Of a stretch of 64,000 nt of DNA, positions 34,040-45,348 are shown one piece after another. The position numbers were made by a program, and so were the translations under genes. The stretch comes from Telmatactis stephensoni (Eukaryota > Cnidaria > Anthozoa > Actiniaria > Isophelliidae): contig JALIZF010001595.1 in NCBI GenBank assembly GCA_029948255.1, positions 310,001 to 374,000 of the forward strand, read 5' to 3'. Each line of letters begins with the position of its first letter. Positions within the stretch are counted from its first letter, which is position 1. The notes beneath the pieces are model-generated. The model did no database searches. It was not told where the DNA came from and was given only the letters and a program-made list of their open reading frames with translations.

Positions 34040-35224
34040 GTTGGTCTTTCATACTAGTCTTCATAAGCTCAAATTCCTGAGTATATTTCCGTATTTTGCG
34101 ACTAACAAGTATTGGTCAATAGAATAAAGAAATAGGAAATAGACTTTTAGCTCATTATAATGTCAAAAAAGAGGAATTACCTTCTATTGTTAACCAAAGA
34201 TTGTCCTTTCAAAGCTATGTATAGCGTGAATTTACCGTGTAATTGCTTTACACTCCTAATTTTATACGGGCAGTAAAAAACCGTTCGACAGGGTGGCACT
34301 GAATGAACCGCGATAGAAGTCATGCTTCCAGCCTTTGACAACAGCCCACTTTCATAGTGAAAAACCTCATTAGTTCTTGCTTGTCAAAAGCGCTTGACAA
34401 CATCATAAAAGATATTTATGGATTTTATTCTAGCTCTTTTGATGGTTTTATGGCTGCAGACAAGCATGGTTTGGGTTAGCGATGATTAAGGCAAATAGTC
34501 TACTTTGAACGTGTATTGGTGCCATTATCAGTTATAAAAATAAAATCATTCACTCCCTGGAGGCACAATAACTCTATTATAACCCTCTAAAAAGAATTCA
34601 AAAATTGCATAAAGACATCGATCTAAGAACCGGAGCATAAACCGTCATGAAAACCGCACAATAAGCTAGGACCCCAATAAGCTCTATCGGGTCTTTTAGT
34701 TTCTATTTCCCTGGATAAATTATGGCTTCCAAGCATTTAAAACTACTTGATAGCGTGGTCAGTGAGTGATATTCAAGCGACAGTGATAATTTATGTTGAA
34801 GTGCGGCACTCAGAGTTCCATGTAGAACACTAATGTCCTGGAACCACGCGTAGATGAATGAAAGCGAATTAACGCAAGAGACAATATAACATTTATCGAA
34901 CCATTAATTCACCAAGCTTTACTAAGGAGTGAATGAATGAGTCTTTTAAGTCATAGTTTTAGTTTGACTGCGATAGTAATTATGAGCTAGATATGGTATA
35001 TCTACAGTTATCGTAAACATAGATCCTCCATTTAGTGACATCACTACATTTATAAACAACTCAATAAATTGATGAGCAAACGAAAACATGAATAGATGGA
35101 TCAAAGATGATGTTTTCTTTGAAACTTTGATCAGATCGGTATTTACAATAATAGTAAAAACTAACTTGCTTTATGGAACAATCTTATTGTAATAACTATA
35201 TGTGGTCAACGTAGACGGGTAGAG
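34040..35224. other. Intergenic DNA, no gene recognised
   Basis: AT-rich. No repeat boundary or domain was identified. Confidence 0.4.
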
Positions 35225-35371
35225 TGTTTCGACTTCTTTTCCTTTCCGTGTAGCTGTAATTTGCTTCCACTGCGCATACTTCACACTTTATACACGAGCC
35301 TCTGCAACTCAGGAGAATTGAGCAACCAATTCCCGCGCTTTCGAAGTAAAATAAATTGCCTTTGCCTTAAT
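35225..35371 (+). mobile_element. Truncated SINE, body of family 1
   Basis: TGTTTCGACTTCTTTTCCTT...CGTGTAGCT, ACGAGCCTCTG, CCGCGCTTTCGAAGTAAAAT and TTGCCTTTGCCTTA match the body of the SINE at 17815-18084 in order. The tRNA-like head is missing, so the copy is 5'-truncated or headless. Confidence 0.7.
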
Positions 35372-35766
35372 GAAGTGAATGAAAGGATGAATGGATGATC
35401 TTATAATGTTGATTTAAAAAAACTCTATTGGGATGTTTTCAGTACAAAATTACCACCTTTTAGCAAAATAAAACTTGTCCACACATAATGATTTTATAAG
35501 CTTCGAAAACAATTTTCGACGTCAAAAACTGTTATTTATATCAGCAATGTATCACCCACAAGTGGCTGCCTTTGTAGACGTTGTGTTTATTTATTGTGGT
35601 TTTCGTTGCCTTGGTTACCAATCTTGTGAGGAACAAAATGGCGGAGGGGGGAAGACAGTGAACTCGCTATTACGCCTTACGCGATACCACCATTGATTAC
35701 TTACACTATTAGTTAATTTTTCATGCTTAAATCACTCAGTTGTGCATGAAGTAATAGTTGTAATAA

Positions 35767-36154
35767 GAAGTAGGCAACCAAACGACGAAAAATGCAGAAG
35801 GGTGTAAATTGTGGTATTGTTTAAACCGTCCATTTCATTGGTTGAAACATTAAAAGGTGACATAACTTCAAAAGCCTGTCACGCTTTTTTCTATTTTATT
35901 GAATGTCTGATTCCTGCTTCGTGAAAGCTTTCCTGAGTTTTACTTATAGTAACATTTTTGTGTTGGGAACATGGCAAAGTGGAAGCGGCTCTTGGCTATT
36001 GTTTTGTGATTGCACAAGGTTTTTTGGTAAGGTTTTTGCACACTCTGTTTTAGAAATGTGTCACCATAGGTTAATAGATTATCAGTCTGAAAACCAAAAC
36101 ATTGTATGTGACGAAGTTGAAATTGGGGTACAACAATAGAAACTTGCCTACCTC
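35767..36154. mobile_element. MITE, AGTAGGCAA family, copy 1
   Basis: The left AGTAGGCAAC mirrors the right TTGCCTAC. Interior blocks (CCATTTCATTGGTTGAAACAT, TTTCCTGAGTTTTA, GGGAACATGGCAAAGTGGAAGC, CAGTCTGAAAACC) recur in order in the copy at 44579-45348. About 390 bp. The open frame inside (35903-36139) is not conserved as protein in the other copy. Confidence 0.65.
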
Positions 36155-37138
36155 TTACTCGGACCATTACTTAACAGTTAACTTTTGTTTCACAAATAAA
36201 ATATAATCACTCCATTCCATATCAACTATTAATTTTTGTTTCACAGACACTCACTCACCAACGATACTGGACATGCGCGAACAACCCCTTATATAACTAT
36301 GACGTAATTTGACCAAATAAAGAATGAGAGAACTAAGCAAATATGAGGCTGTATTACATGCCCTATTACATAGTTGAAAACTGGTTTGCCATATTTTACA
36401 TAGAAGAATTGGAAAATAGCAGTTATATAATAAATCCTTTATTAGATATTGTCATAGTATCATATTACATTGGATTAGTTCCCAGACTCTCTCTCTACTA
36501 AGTTATGTAACACGAACAACCGTATTGTATCTTAGTGTAGCCCACAATTAAAGAGTTTAGACGTACTACATGGTAGTCTATTCAATCAGCCTTACTTAAC
36601 CGCTCGCCAGAAAGCATAACAGATATTTTCTTGTGTATTACGGGCTGACATTTTACTCATCGCTCGGCAAAATACATATATCAGCCTGTAATACACAAGA
36701 AAATATCTAATAAGTGGTATTTCTTATTCAGCGCTTCTTGAAAATATCTACTTTGAAAATACTCTTTCCTTTTCATAGTTAAAAGATTGCTTCCGAGAGT
36801 TTCTAGCATCGACGTGTAGTGACGTTGGCGTTTGTAACCGAAATCGGAAATGCACTGACATATAGAGACAAATTATCGATAACTCCTCAAAGCCATGTTC
36901 TCTAAGCATAGTGACAGAAAATAGAAAAACAAGAAACGAAAATGGCGTCCGACTGAAGACACTTGTCTGCAAATTTTGAGAAGTCATACTTGAAACGTGC
37001 ACATGTAGTTCCATCTATATTTTGATATTACTCATATGAGGTAATTGTTGATTTTACTAGAGGGTTTATAGGAAATCATACTATGGCCTATGCTAACAAA
37101 ATTAGTTGCTCTGAAATCATGAAATCGTGACATGTAAT

Positions 37139-37142
<4 letters not shown>
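36155..37142. other. Intergenic DNA, no gene recognised
   Basis: A degenerate inverted pair ACAGATATTTTCTTGTGTATTA / TAATACACAAGAAAATATCT lies at about 36619-36708, probably a small foldback element. No gene seen. Confidence 0.5.

Positions 37143-37200
<58 letters not shown>
37143..37200 (+). repeat. (GA)n microsatellite
   Basis: About 29 uninterrupted GA dinucleotides. Likely polymorphic. Confidence 0.95.
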
Positions 37201-37204
<4 letters not shown>

Positions 37205-40200
37205 TTCACTATATTACAAATTTAAAATATCAAAGATCCAACAGACGAGAGATTCCTTTTAAAAATATTTAAACTATTGGATAGTCTGACGTTTGAGGGT
37301 AATGAGTTCTATAATTTTGCACCGTCATTACCGTCATACTCAGGTATTTTCTTGAAACTGAAAGAGCTCTCGAATAGCTATCTTTTGGTGCAAGAGTATT
37401 TAGTGTCTTAAACATTATTAATGCTTTATCTCAGTGTTCGTTTCTTCTTCTTTGTAAGCTTATCCAGCCAAGAGAAGCTAAAATATCACTGAGTCTATAT
37501 CACTTTAATTAAACAAAAGAACTGCACGTCGCTTCCGAATAGCATGTTGTAATCTCAAGTTAAGTCGACGTTTATGTTTTGGTTGGGTAACCGCCTTCCG
37601 CCCAACTGGCTCGGCTAGAACATGCCTTGACCAGTTTACATAATTCCAGCTCCGCCAGTCAGTTCAATTTTATCGTAATCGAGTTCTGATATTCATATTC
37701 AACTATCGTTATCATTTGGTCAATGACGTACACCGCCGTTTACTAGAAGACAACATTAAGAGTAATATTTTAACCTGAATATTTAACTTTTATATTTCAC
37801 AAAGAACTGAATAGAAACTCCAAGGCCAATGAATAAAAAAAATGAAGTTCATATCTATAGTGCGCTAGTGTGTATTAATAATCAGTTTCTTCCGTCAGGT
37901 GTCAATAGGACCACAGGAATCCCAGGCGTAATTTATGAGGGAAGAATACAGATTTAATGTGTCTTTTGGTAATTTTTTGCCTGCCTTAGAAGTGAACTAT
38001 ACAGTGAGAAAACAAAACTACTTAATAGTAAAAGGACGAAAAGAGTTTTACAATAAATTATTTTGGCATGAGTAGAACGGCTCTGGCGACGACTCGAGAT
38101 TGTGCGAATGGCCACGAATCTCTCGCTGCAGATATTTGACCGAAATGCACGACCCTAAAAAAGGTTATCTTGGATCATATTTTTATTGGTGATTTTATAT
38201 TTAAAGGCCTTCAAGCTGGGACGACCTCCCGGCTAGTGCCTGAATAGTCTTCCATAAACCGCCATCAAGCGATAGTGATGATGATGATATTGAAGAATAT
38301 AAACACAAACCAAAACTGCTTTGATTTCAAAGGCAAACGTTTTAAATTGTGGAATACACTGAGCAAAAATAAAAAGAGTGCAAACGCTAAAGCCCAAAAA
38401 TAATCACTGACTAATATAACAATTGAGATGATGTTTGCGGGTGTAAATATGCTTTTGGCCCGACTTACACTCATTTTAGCCCTAGCAAAGCGAGGGTTAA
38501 AATGAGCACTGAGAAGGACCAAAAATATATCTACACATAAGAACATCAACTCTATTGCTATTACAATAACTTTATAAAGAATTTACAAAAGGAATAATAG
38601 GCAATATATCTAGTTTACAGTTGCTCACTAACTAGAAGATATGACTGTACTTACAGCTAATATGCCAGTTAAGACACTTGGTGTTAAGATTTGTTTTCTG
38701 ATTTGACTTGACTTCAGCGTTAAAATGCCGCAGAATATCATGAACTCAGTTGGACTGACAGTGTTTATGAAGTTGCAGTCAAGTTTTTCTCTTCAAGCAC
38801 TATTAACTTTCTAAGTCCCATGATGTTTGATTCTTAGCAGTTTTTTGAACACGATTTCTCTTTTTAGATCTTTTTCTCTTAGCTCTGAGGACAGAGAATT
38901 TTGCTCTTCTCTTGATACTTTTGTCATTTTTGCTTGATTTTGTGAGCAGCGCTCGAGATGCAACAAAAAAGCCAGGGAGAGCGGCCGCGCCAAGGTAGCT
39001 ATAGCATTTGACTGGTTTCCCTCATTTCATGCATTGCATGGTTGGGCAGATTTTTTTCTCGTTTGCCAGCGGGCTAAAACAGATTTTATCCTATTGAGTT
39101 TTTTAGCCCACAATATGCACCACAATTCCCTATAAAGTTATTATAACAGTTAGCTAGTAGTAAGATTTTCAAACCCACTGTTTCCTTTTGTTCATTGTCG
39201 ACTACTTCTCACTAAATCTTTTTATGGGTTGTATAAAATCACTCCAATAGAGTGGATTCAGTATATTTTTCAGTCGTTTTTTGTGTAAATTTTGTAAAAA
39301 AGCCAGTCAGTAGTAATTTAGATAATATTGTACACGAAGGAAGAAAATAATATAATACCGCAAAAAGATTGTAAAGGTTTATCGATAATTGATGTTTATT
39401 CTAATGAATGTGTGTGAGGTTTGACTTGGTGGTATTCCTCACTTGACACCAGAGAGACTGAATGACTGATAAGAGAAATCCTTGTATGTAAACGCCATAG
39501 AATACCATATTGACCATTCTATAAGAAACACGGAAGCTATGTCACACTATTCGAGATAAATTTAAAAACACATATTTTTTTCTCCGTTTTCGCGCATTGC
39601 ACAAACGAAAAACGACATTTCAGACTCCGTCCACACTAGTCCGGATAAATTCGAAAACGTATATTTTTTGATACGTTTCCTTCCGTTTACACTAGAACGG
39701 TTCCTTCACTCCACTAAAACGTTTCTTTTGTTTAAGGTGCGAAAACGAAAGAAAAATTGCTGGGATTAGTGTGGACTCAAGCCTAGTCTCCTTCGCAGCT
39801 AAATATTGCTAAACATTGCATGACTAACGAAAAATCTAAGAACGATAGACGTTTCACCTTGTGGAGTCAGACTGGATGATCACAGTGTTATTGTCAGTCT
39901 TCAAAAATTTGTATTTTTTTCTGACTTGGCTCAGAAATTTGATGCTTTTCTGCTCGCAGTACAAGGAAGTCGAGGAAAATCTTCCGGGAATGACAGAAAC
40001 CATCTTCCCACTCTCTCTTATTGACGTAAATGATCCATGCAATAATTTTTTTATTATTTGACGAATGATGTCAATCTTTCAATAATTTCTTTTATAGTTG
40101 GACAATTGACGTGAATCTTCTAAATATAACCAGTTTTTAGCTGGTTATGGAAAAATATTCAGGCAATTTTAACCAATCAGAGAGAAATATTTTGAATGAA

Positions 40201-40284
40201 TAATATTAGGAGAAACTGGCCTTCTTCTAAAATTTCGCATTTTAAGTAATTTAATTTATTACCGAGAAATTTTGATTTATAAGT
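37201..40284. other. Intergenic DNA with small repeats
   Basis: No gene recognised. A hairpin CTCATTTTAGCCCT / AGGGTTAAAATGAG lies at about 38470-38506. A CGTCCACACTAGTCC...GGGATTAGTGTGGAC inverted pair at about 39635-39776 looks like a decayed MITE. Confidence 0.4.
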
Positions 40285-40452
40285 AAAACAAAGAGATAAA
40301 CAAAACAAAACAAAACAAACAAAAATACAAAACAACAAAAAAACAACAACCAACCATGAAACAAAAAACAAAAACAAGAAAACGGAAAAACAAAAATAAA
40401 AATAAACAAAAAAACTAAAACAAAACAAAACAAAAACAAAAACAAACACAAA
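40285..40452 (+). repeat. (AAAAC)n-rich low-complexity tract
   Basis: An almost exclusively A/C stretch of AAACAAAAC words, about 165 bp. Open frames on the opposite strand (F/V/L-rich) are artefacts of this composition. Confidence 0.85.
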
Positions 40453-40789
40453 TCAAACGTAACAGGGTTAAGTAGATGACGTCATTGACATGTCTTTCAG
40501 GATACATTTAGATGCTATATATTTAGTAGCTTTTACCCGCCTCTTTTAAATACAAGAAAATATTTTGCTTGGTGATTATTTAGGTCGTATATAGATTATT
40601 TAAGCAAAAGAAGATAGTTTCTATGACTCTACCGGTGAAATAGAGCACGCGTTGTGTTGGGAGAAACACGAGAAAAGTTTAAAAATCACGAGCCGTTTTC
40701 TATTGTTTAATTTGTGCTATTTAGTACTAAATAGTGCAAAGTATTGCACACTTTTAGTGTTTGTACTCTATTTTTTACAACATTTGACT

Positions 40790-41130
40790 AAAATCTTGCA
40801 ATCTGATTGGCCGAGAGCCATTGTTAATAAGAGTACTGACAATAGCTGACGCCAACATATCACGCTCGTCCTTACAGAAAAAAGTTTGGGACAGTTTTTC
40901 AAACAGATTTGGACGGAAACGATCTAAGATAATGTTGTAAAAAACAAATTGAAGATAGTTTTCCATTGTCAGTACTCTTATTAATCATGGATGACGTCAA
41001 AAAATGTCCAAAACTTAGCAGTGAAACCACTCGCTGCGCTCGTGGTTCCACTTTAGTTTTGAACATTTTTTGACGTCATCCATGATTAATAAGAGTACTG
41101 ACAATGGAAAACTATCTTCAATTTGTTAAA
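40790..41130. mobile_element. Foldback element with a 185-bp palindrome
   Basis: 40943-41127 is a near-perfect inverted repeat. AACAAATTGAAGATAGTTTT and CATTGTCAGTACTCTTATTA on the left have exact inverses on the right, with arms of about 75 bp. The centre itself pairs (CCACTCGCTGCGCTCGTGG). Each arm has a TGACGTCA (40992, 41071). A third AATAAGAGTACTGACAAT copy near 40829 and a CTGATTGG at 40803 extend the element leftwards. Confidence 0.85.
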
Positions 41131-41137
41131 TAATTAC

Positions 41138-41750
41138 AATTATAATTATTATTATTGTTGTTGTTGTTGTTATCATTATTACTAATAGCAATTGTATAGG
41201 ATCAAGAAGCAAAGTAAACATAAGTTTTAACTGATTTTCAATTTTGGCCGATTTTTTATCTCAGAGTGGCCCTTTTAATACGGTTTGTTGATGAATGTTT
41301 TTTAAATGATTATCGTCTTCATCTGTTCGATCGATGATAAGCTAGTGGGAATTCACATCTGATCATCCATTATTATGTTAATATTCTGCTTGAATCCATC
41401 AGGCGAGCTTGGTAGTGAATGGGCCTTAAGTAATCAAGTTATAATTAACCCTGAGGAACACTTTGATTAGTAGAAAGCACACACATCACTATATGTAGGT
41501 TAAAACGTCCCGACGTACCAAATCCCTTTCAAGAATCATTTCATATTCAAATTTCAAAATAGACTGAGTCAGAGAAAAAACCTACTTAAAAAGATATAAA
41601 GGCTCATCAAGACTTATCACGCTTTCAATCTCAGGGACAAAAACACTTCTTTTTTCTCCTTCCTGGGAATTTGAAGCCCTATATTTAATGCCAAAACATT
41701 TTTACTGATTTTACTGTTCATTAAACAATAGAAAAAGATAAAATTGACAT
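41138..41750. other. Intergenic DNA, no gene recognised
   Basis: A TTATTATTGTTGTTGTTG microsatellite at about 41144-41172. No gene. Confidence 0.4.
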
Positions 41751-41775
41751 AGTTTAGCACTTATTGGCTGAGTGG

Positions 41776-41897
41776 GTAGGGCCGGACGGGAAAATATTTG
41801 GCTCGAGGTCCTGCCATACAGACAGTACGATGAGTATTGAGTAGATGAGTACAATTAATGATCAAGTAGCCAAATATTTTCCGTCTGGCCCGACCTA
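41776..41897. mobile_element. 122-bp MITE
   Basis: GGGCCGGACGGGAAAATATT mirrors AATATTTTCCGTCTGGCCC with one or two mismatches, around a 70-bp interior. Confidence 0.75.
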
Positions 41898-41931
41898 AAT
41901 CATTAATCATTTATCATATGACTGTGGTTTT

Positions 41932-41999
41932 TGTTTTGTTTTGTTTTGTTTTGTTTAATTTTGTTTGTTTTGTTTTGTTTAATTTTGTTTTGTTTTGTC
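41932..41999 (+). repeat. (TTTTG)n microsatellite
   Basis: TGTTTTGTTTTGTTTTG with occasional TTTAATTTTG interruptions, about 68 bp. Confidence 0.9.
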
Positions 42000-42120
42000 A
42001 CTTTTTCCAAAGGTTTTCTTATAGAACCTTCGCGGGGCCCGCTTTTAGAGTTTGTACTCTCGTGCAAGAGTGATTTTCATTAACACGCGATCATGAATCA
42101 AAGTGTACTAGTTAGAGTGT

Positions 42121-44033
42121 AATAGTAGCAAGGTGGGAAATTTGTCGCCGCAGGCCGAAAGTTACGCGGGCTCAGGGTAAGAGATTGCTTGAAGGCTACC
42201 TGTGGCAAGAATATGTAAACAGTATGGCTGCCAGTTTCGTTAGACTACTGTTTTTGTATATTTGTGTAATCTCAATGTATTTCGCTTCCTCCACAGCTTG
42301 AATTGTGTAGTTTAAGGTGTTTACCAGTAGTATTTTGGTGATCGATTTTGACAAAACTTCCAATTTTATTTTTAAAAATTGGTCAACTTACGTTTGTTTG
42401 ATCAAAATGATTTTCACACAAGATACTAATGGAGGGATTGAAGATTTGATTGATGCCAATTTTTTTTCCATGACGCGTTGCTATGGCAACGAAAAACAAA
42501 GATCATTGAATTCAGTTTTCCTAAAATATCTCCCGTTTTCGATGAGCTCTAGAAAAATGGCTACATAGGTGTTAAACTTCACTTTCTTGCACAGTTAACC
42601 AACTCAAAATCAGAAAGTTTTATCAGAGGGATTTTGAATAAATCCCAAAAAAATTAACAAAACTATTAAATTTGGTGACTCGAAATTAAAGAACGAGAAA
42701 AAATTCCAACTTTCGCAAAATAACTTTTAATTGATGTCAAAAGTTGCCAAAAGTCTTTGTTTATTGGTCCTGTGAGCAGCTTTGATGTAAGTTGTAAGCG
42801 CTAAAATAGTGGAAACTGGTCGACCATTGACACGAAAGCACAGTTGACGAGAAAAATTCTCTCTCTTCAAAGGAACAACTGAAACAAACTACTTCAATTG
42901 CACAAATATTAGATTATATCATATTATTCTTCGTATTGGTATGGATAATTTTGATGTGACGGCGAAAAAATACCTTCCTTTTAACTATTTTGTTCGTCAG
43001 GTCTCAACAAAAATTATCGTAAGTTCGAACAAATTTCCCTACAAAAATCCCTTTTTTCATAAGTTCTTATATTTAACTTTTTGAAAAATTTTGATATGAC
43101 ATAGATTTTTAGGAGCTTTTTCATATAAGCACATAAAAAGTATATGGTCCCGTGCAAAATTAGCTTGTTTCATGTCCATGAAGTTCCTAAAAAGGCCAAA
43201 AAATGCCTTCCGGAAGTGCCGCCATCTTGAAAATGACGTGACAGCGCGAGCTCTATTCAAAATTTGTTGACGAAAACAAGCGCGCGCTCACTGTTTTTTC
43301 GTAAAAAGAAAACATTTTTGCTTATTTTTCTAATCATTTTGCTTGTTAATATCATTGAGAACTATTTTGAAACGAAATTTTGTCAACAAACTTTAGTTTC
43401 CCAGCGTTAGTGGCCATTCGCTAGAATGGCTAAAATTTCTATGGTAGCCAAACATTTATATTATATCCCATTATAATTTCAACAATTTCACTTTCCATTC
43501 ATTTCCAACAGTTTGTCCAACATAGGCCACGTACAGTTTGAAAGTCAGTAGACAGCTTCGAATGAATCTCAACAACACACGAAAAGTAGAAACGCGGTCG
43601 AGTTATGAATGGTTTCATTCCAAATTAGTTGTAAGTAAGCCACTAGAAATATCCAAGTCCAAGTCATAAATGACGACAAAAATAAGCTTCTTCTTTGTAC
43701 GTAAATCCTTGAATTTTGAATGATTTATCGATTGAATTCGTACTCTATCCAGCATTCTCCTCACTGAAGGACAATCGTGAATTTTCTTCAATCCAAGATA
43801 ACCTGGGTACTTGTTGTAGCTTTGAGAGCTCTTAAAGCATCAAAATTGGACTTGAAATTCGAGAAAAGACATTTATAGGGAAAGAGGATGTTTAAGAAAG
43901 CTCAACATTCTATTCTATTCATTAATCATGTTGACCACTGATAGCCATTACTGTTTACATTTTTAACTTTCCCGCGTGCCACAGGAAGTCCCCGCGACGC
44001 ATGCGCAGACAAATTTCCCACCTACTTGTAATA
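42121..44033. mobile_element. 1.9-kb foldback/TIR element
   Basis: The left end GTAATAGTAGCAAGGTGGGAAATTTGTC mirrors the right GACAAATTTCCCACCTACTTGTAATAG. Further inverted blocks follow inside: ACCTGTGGCA against TGCCACAGG, and ATGTAAACAGTATGGCT against AGCCATTACTGTTTACAT. The interior has no transposase-like frame. The longest open frames (42317-42568 plus, 43057-43260 minus) show no domain. Probably non-autonomous. Confidence 0.65.
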
Positions 44034-44578
44034 GTCAGATAAATACGATACGAAACAATAGAATTACGGTAAAGTGGTGTCAAATACAACAAAGCTAAGC
44101 GTATTCCACGGGTATTTATGAAAACCAGTTTATAGTGGTACGGTTTTATTTAAAGCGTGCATATCAAGAAATGTCTTATAAGGATGTGCTGTTTTCGCGC
44201 GAGCTCCTTCTTCCATATAAGGAAATTTGTACTTACCATAATTGGAAGTTGGAATAAATTTTTATCGCGAAAAAAGCGATTTTCTTCGAAAATTCCATCC
44301 AAATTTACAGCCATTTGAGTGAATACATGCTAACCAAGTCTGCCATCTATATTTTGGCCGATAAAAGGACTAGAACAGTGTACAAACAGGGGCCAGCGGT
44401 TTGCTTATCATAGGAATCAATAAACAACAAAAACAACAACAACAGTAAAAAAAAAAACAATGTCGATTTCTTGATATGAAAAAAGTTAGTAGAAGACCCA
44501 AATTAAATCCATTGTTTTCTTTTGTTTATCAACTAGTAGTCCACTAACTAAATAGTTAAGTAATCGGGTCCGAGTAAC

Positions 44579-45348
44579 AGGTAGGCATCACTAATGCACG
44601 GAATGCAGAAAGGTGCTAATGTCCAGCTGGTAAGTGTCGCGTGACATCACCGTGACATTTTAAATTTTAATCCAACAACTGAAAAACCAAATATAATAAT
44701 TGAAAAGGACACACCAAAATTAGTACAAGTTGAGATTTTGAAGCAGTTTCGATAAATGGGCACCAAAGCTTATCGGTGCAGGGCCGAAGTTGCCCACCAA
44801 CGAACGTTTCTATACAAATAAAGCAAACTTCGGCCGCCCATAACTTTGGTGCTATTCATCGAAAACTACTTCAAAATCTCAACTTTTGCTAATTTAGGTG
44901 AGCTCTTTTCAAGTATTATAGTTTTTGTTTTTGTTGGATTAATTAAAATTTAAAATGTCACGCAATACCTGCCAGCCGCCCATTTTATATTATATAATCC
45001 ATCCATCTCATTGGCTAAAACATGAAAATCCAACATATCTTCATCAGATATTGCATTAATTTCTCCCTAGTTCACTAGCTGATTTTCTCTTGGTTAAACA
45101 TTTTCTGAGTTTTAATAAAACAAAAATTCTATGTGGGGAGCATGGGAAATGGAAGCTTTTCATGTCTGTTGTTTTGGAATCTCATGATTGGTTGAAAGCT
45201 TTTCACACAAAAGAAACTTCCCTGTGAAATAAAGTTTTAGCGCATTTTATTTCAATATCATGTTGTTCATAAGTTGACGTATTCTCAGCCTGAAAATCTA
45301 ACCATTCTTATATGGGTGAAATGCATCGGAACAATAGAGTTGCCTACT
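44579..45348. mobile_element. MITE, AGTAGGCAA family, copy 2 with nested foldback
   Basis: It starts AGGTAGGCA followed by a GCAGAAAGGTG block and ends TTGCCTACTTTTTAC. Shared interior blocks with copy 1 include CATCTCATTGGCTAAAACAT, TTTCTGAGTTTTA, GGGAGCATGGGAAATGGAAGC and CAGCCTGAAAATC. It is about twice as long as copy 1 because of the nested element at 44651-44962. Confidence 0.65.
44651..44962. mobile_element. 312-bp foldback element nested in the MITE
   Basis: CGTGACATTTTAAATTTTAA, AAGTTGAGATTTTGAAG, CGATAAATGGGCACCAAAG and CCGAAGTTGCCC on the left pair with their inverses on the right. The centre is near 44806. Arms span about 150 bp with indels. Confidence 0.8.

Noticed and set aside
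38265..38549. 94-codon minus-strand frame with hydrophobic segments
   Set aside because: It overlaps a hairpin repeat (about 38470-38506) and has no recognisable domain; hydrophobicity follows from T-rich codons.
40177..40451. F/V/L-rich minus-strand frames resembling membrane proteins
   Set aside because: They read through an AAAAC-type low-complexity tract.
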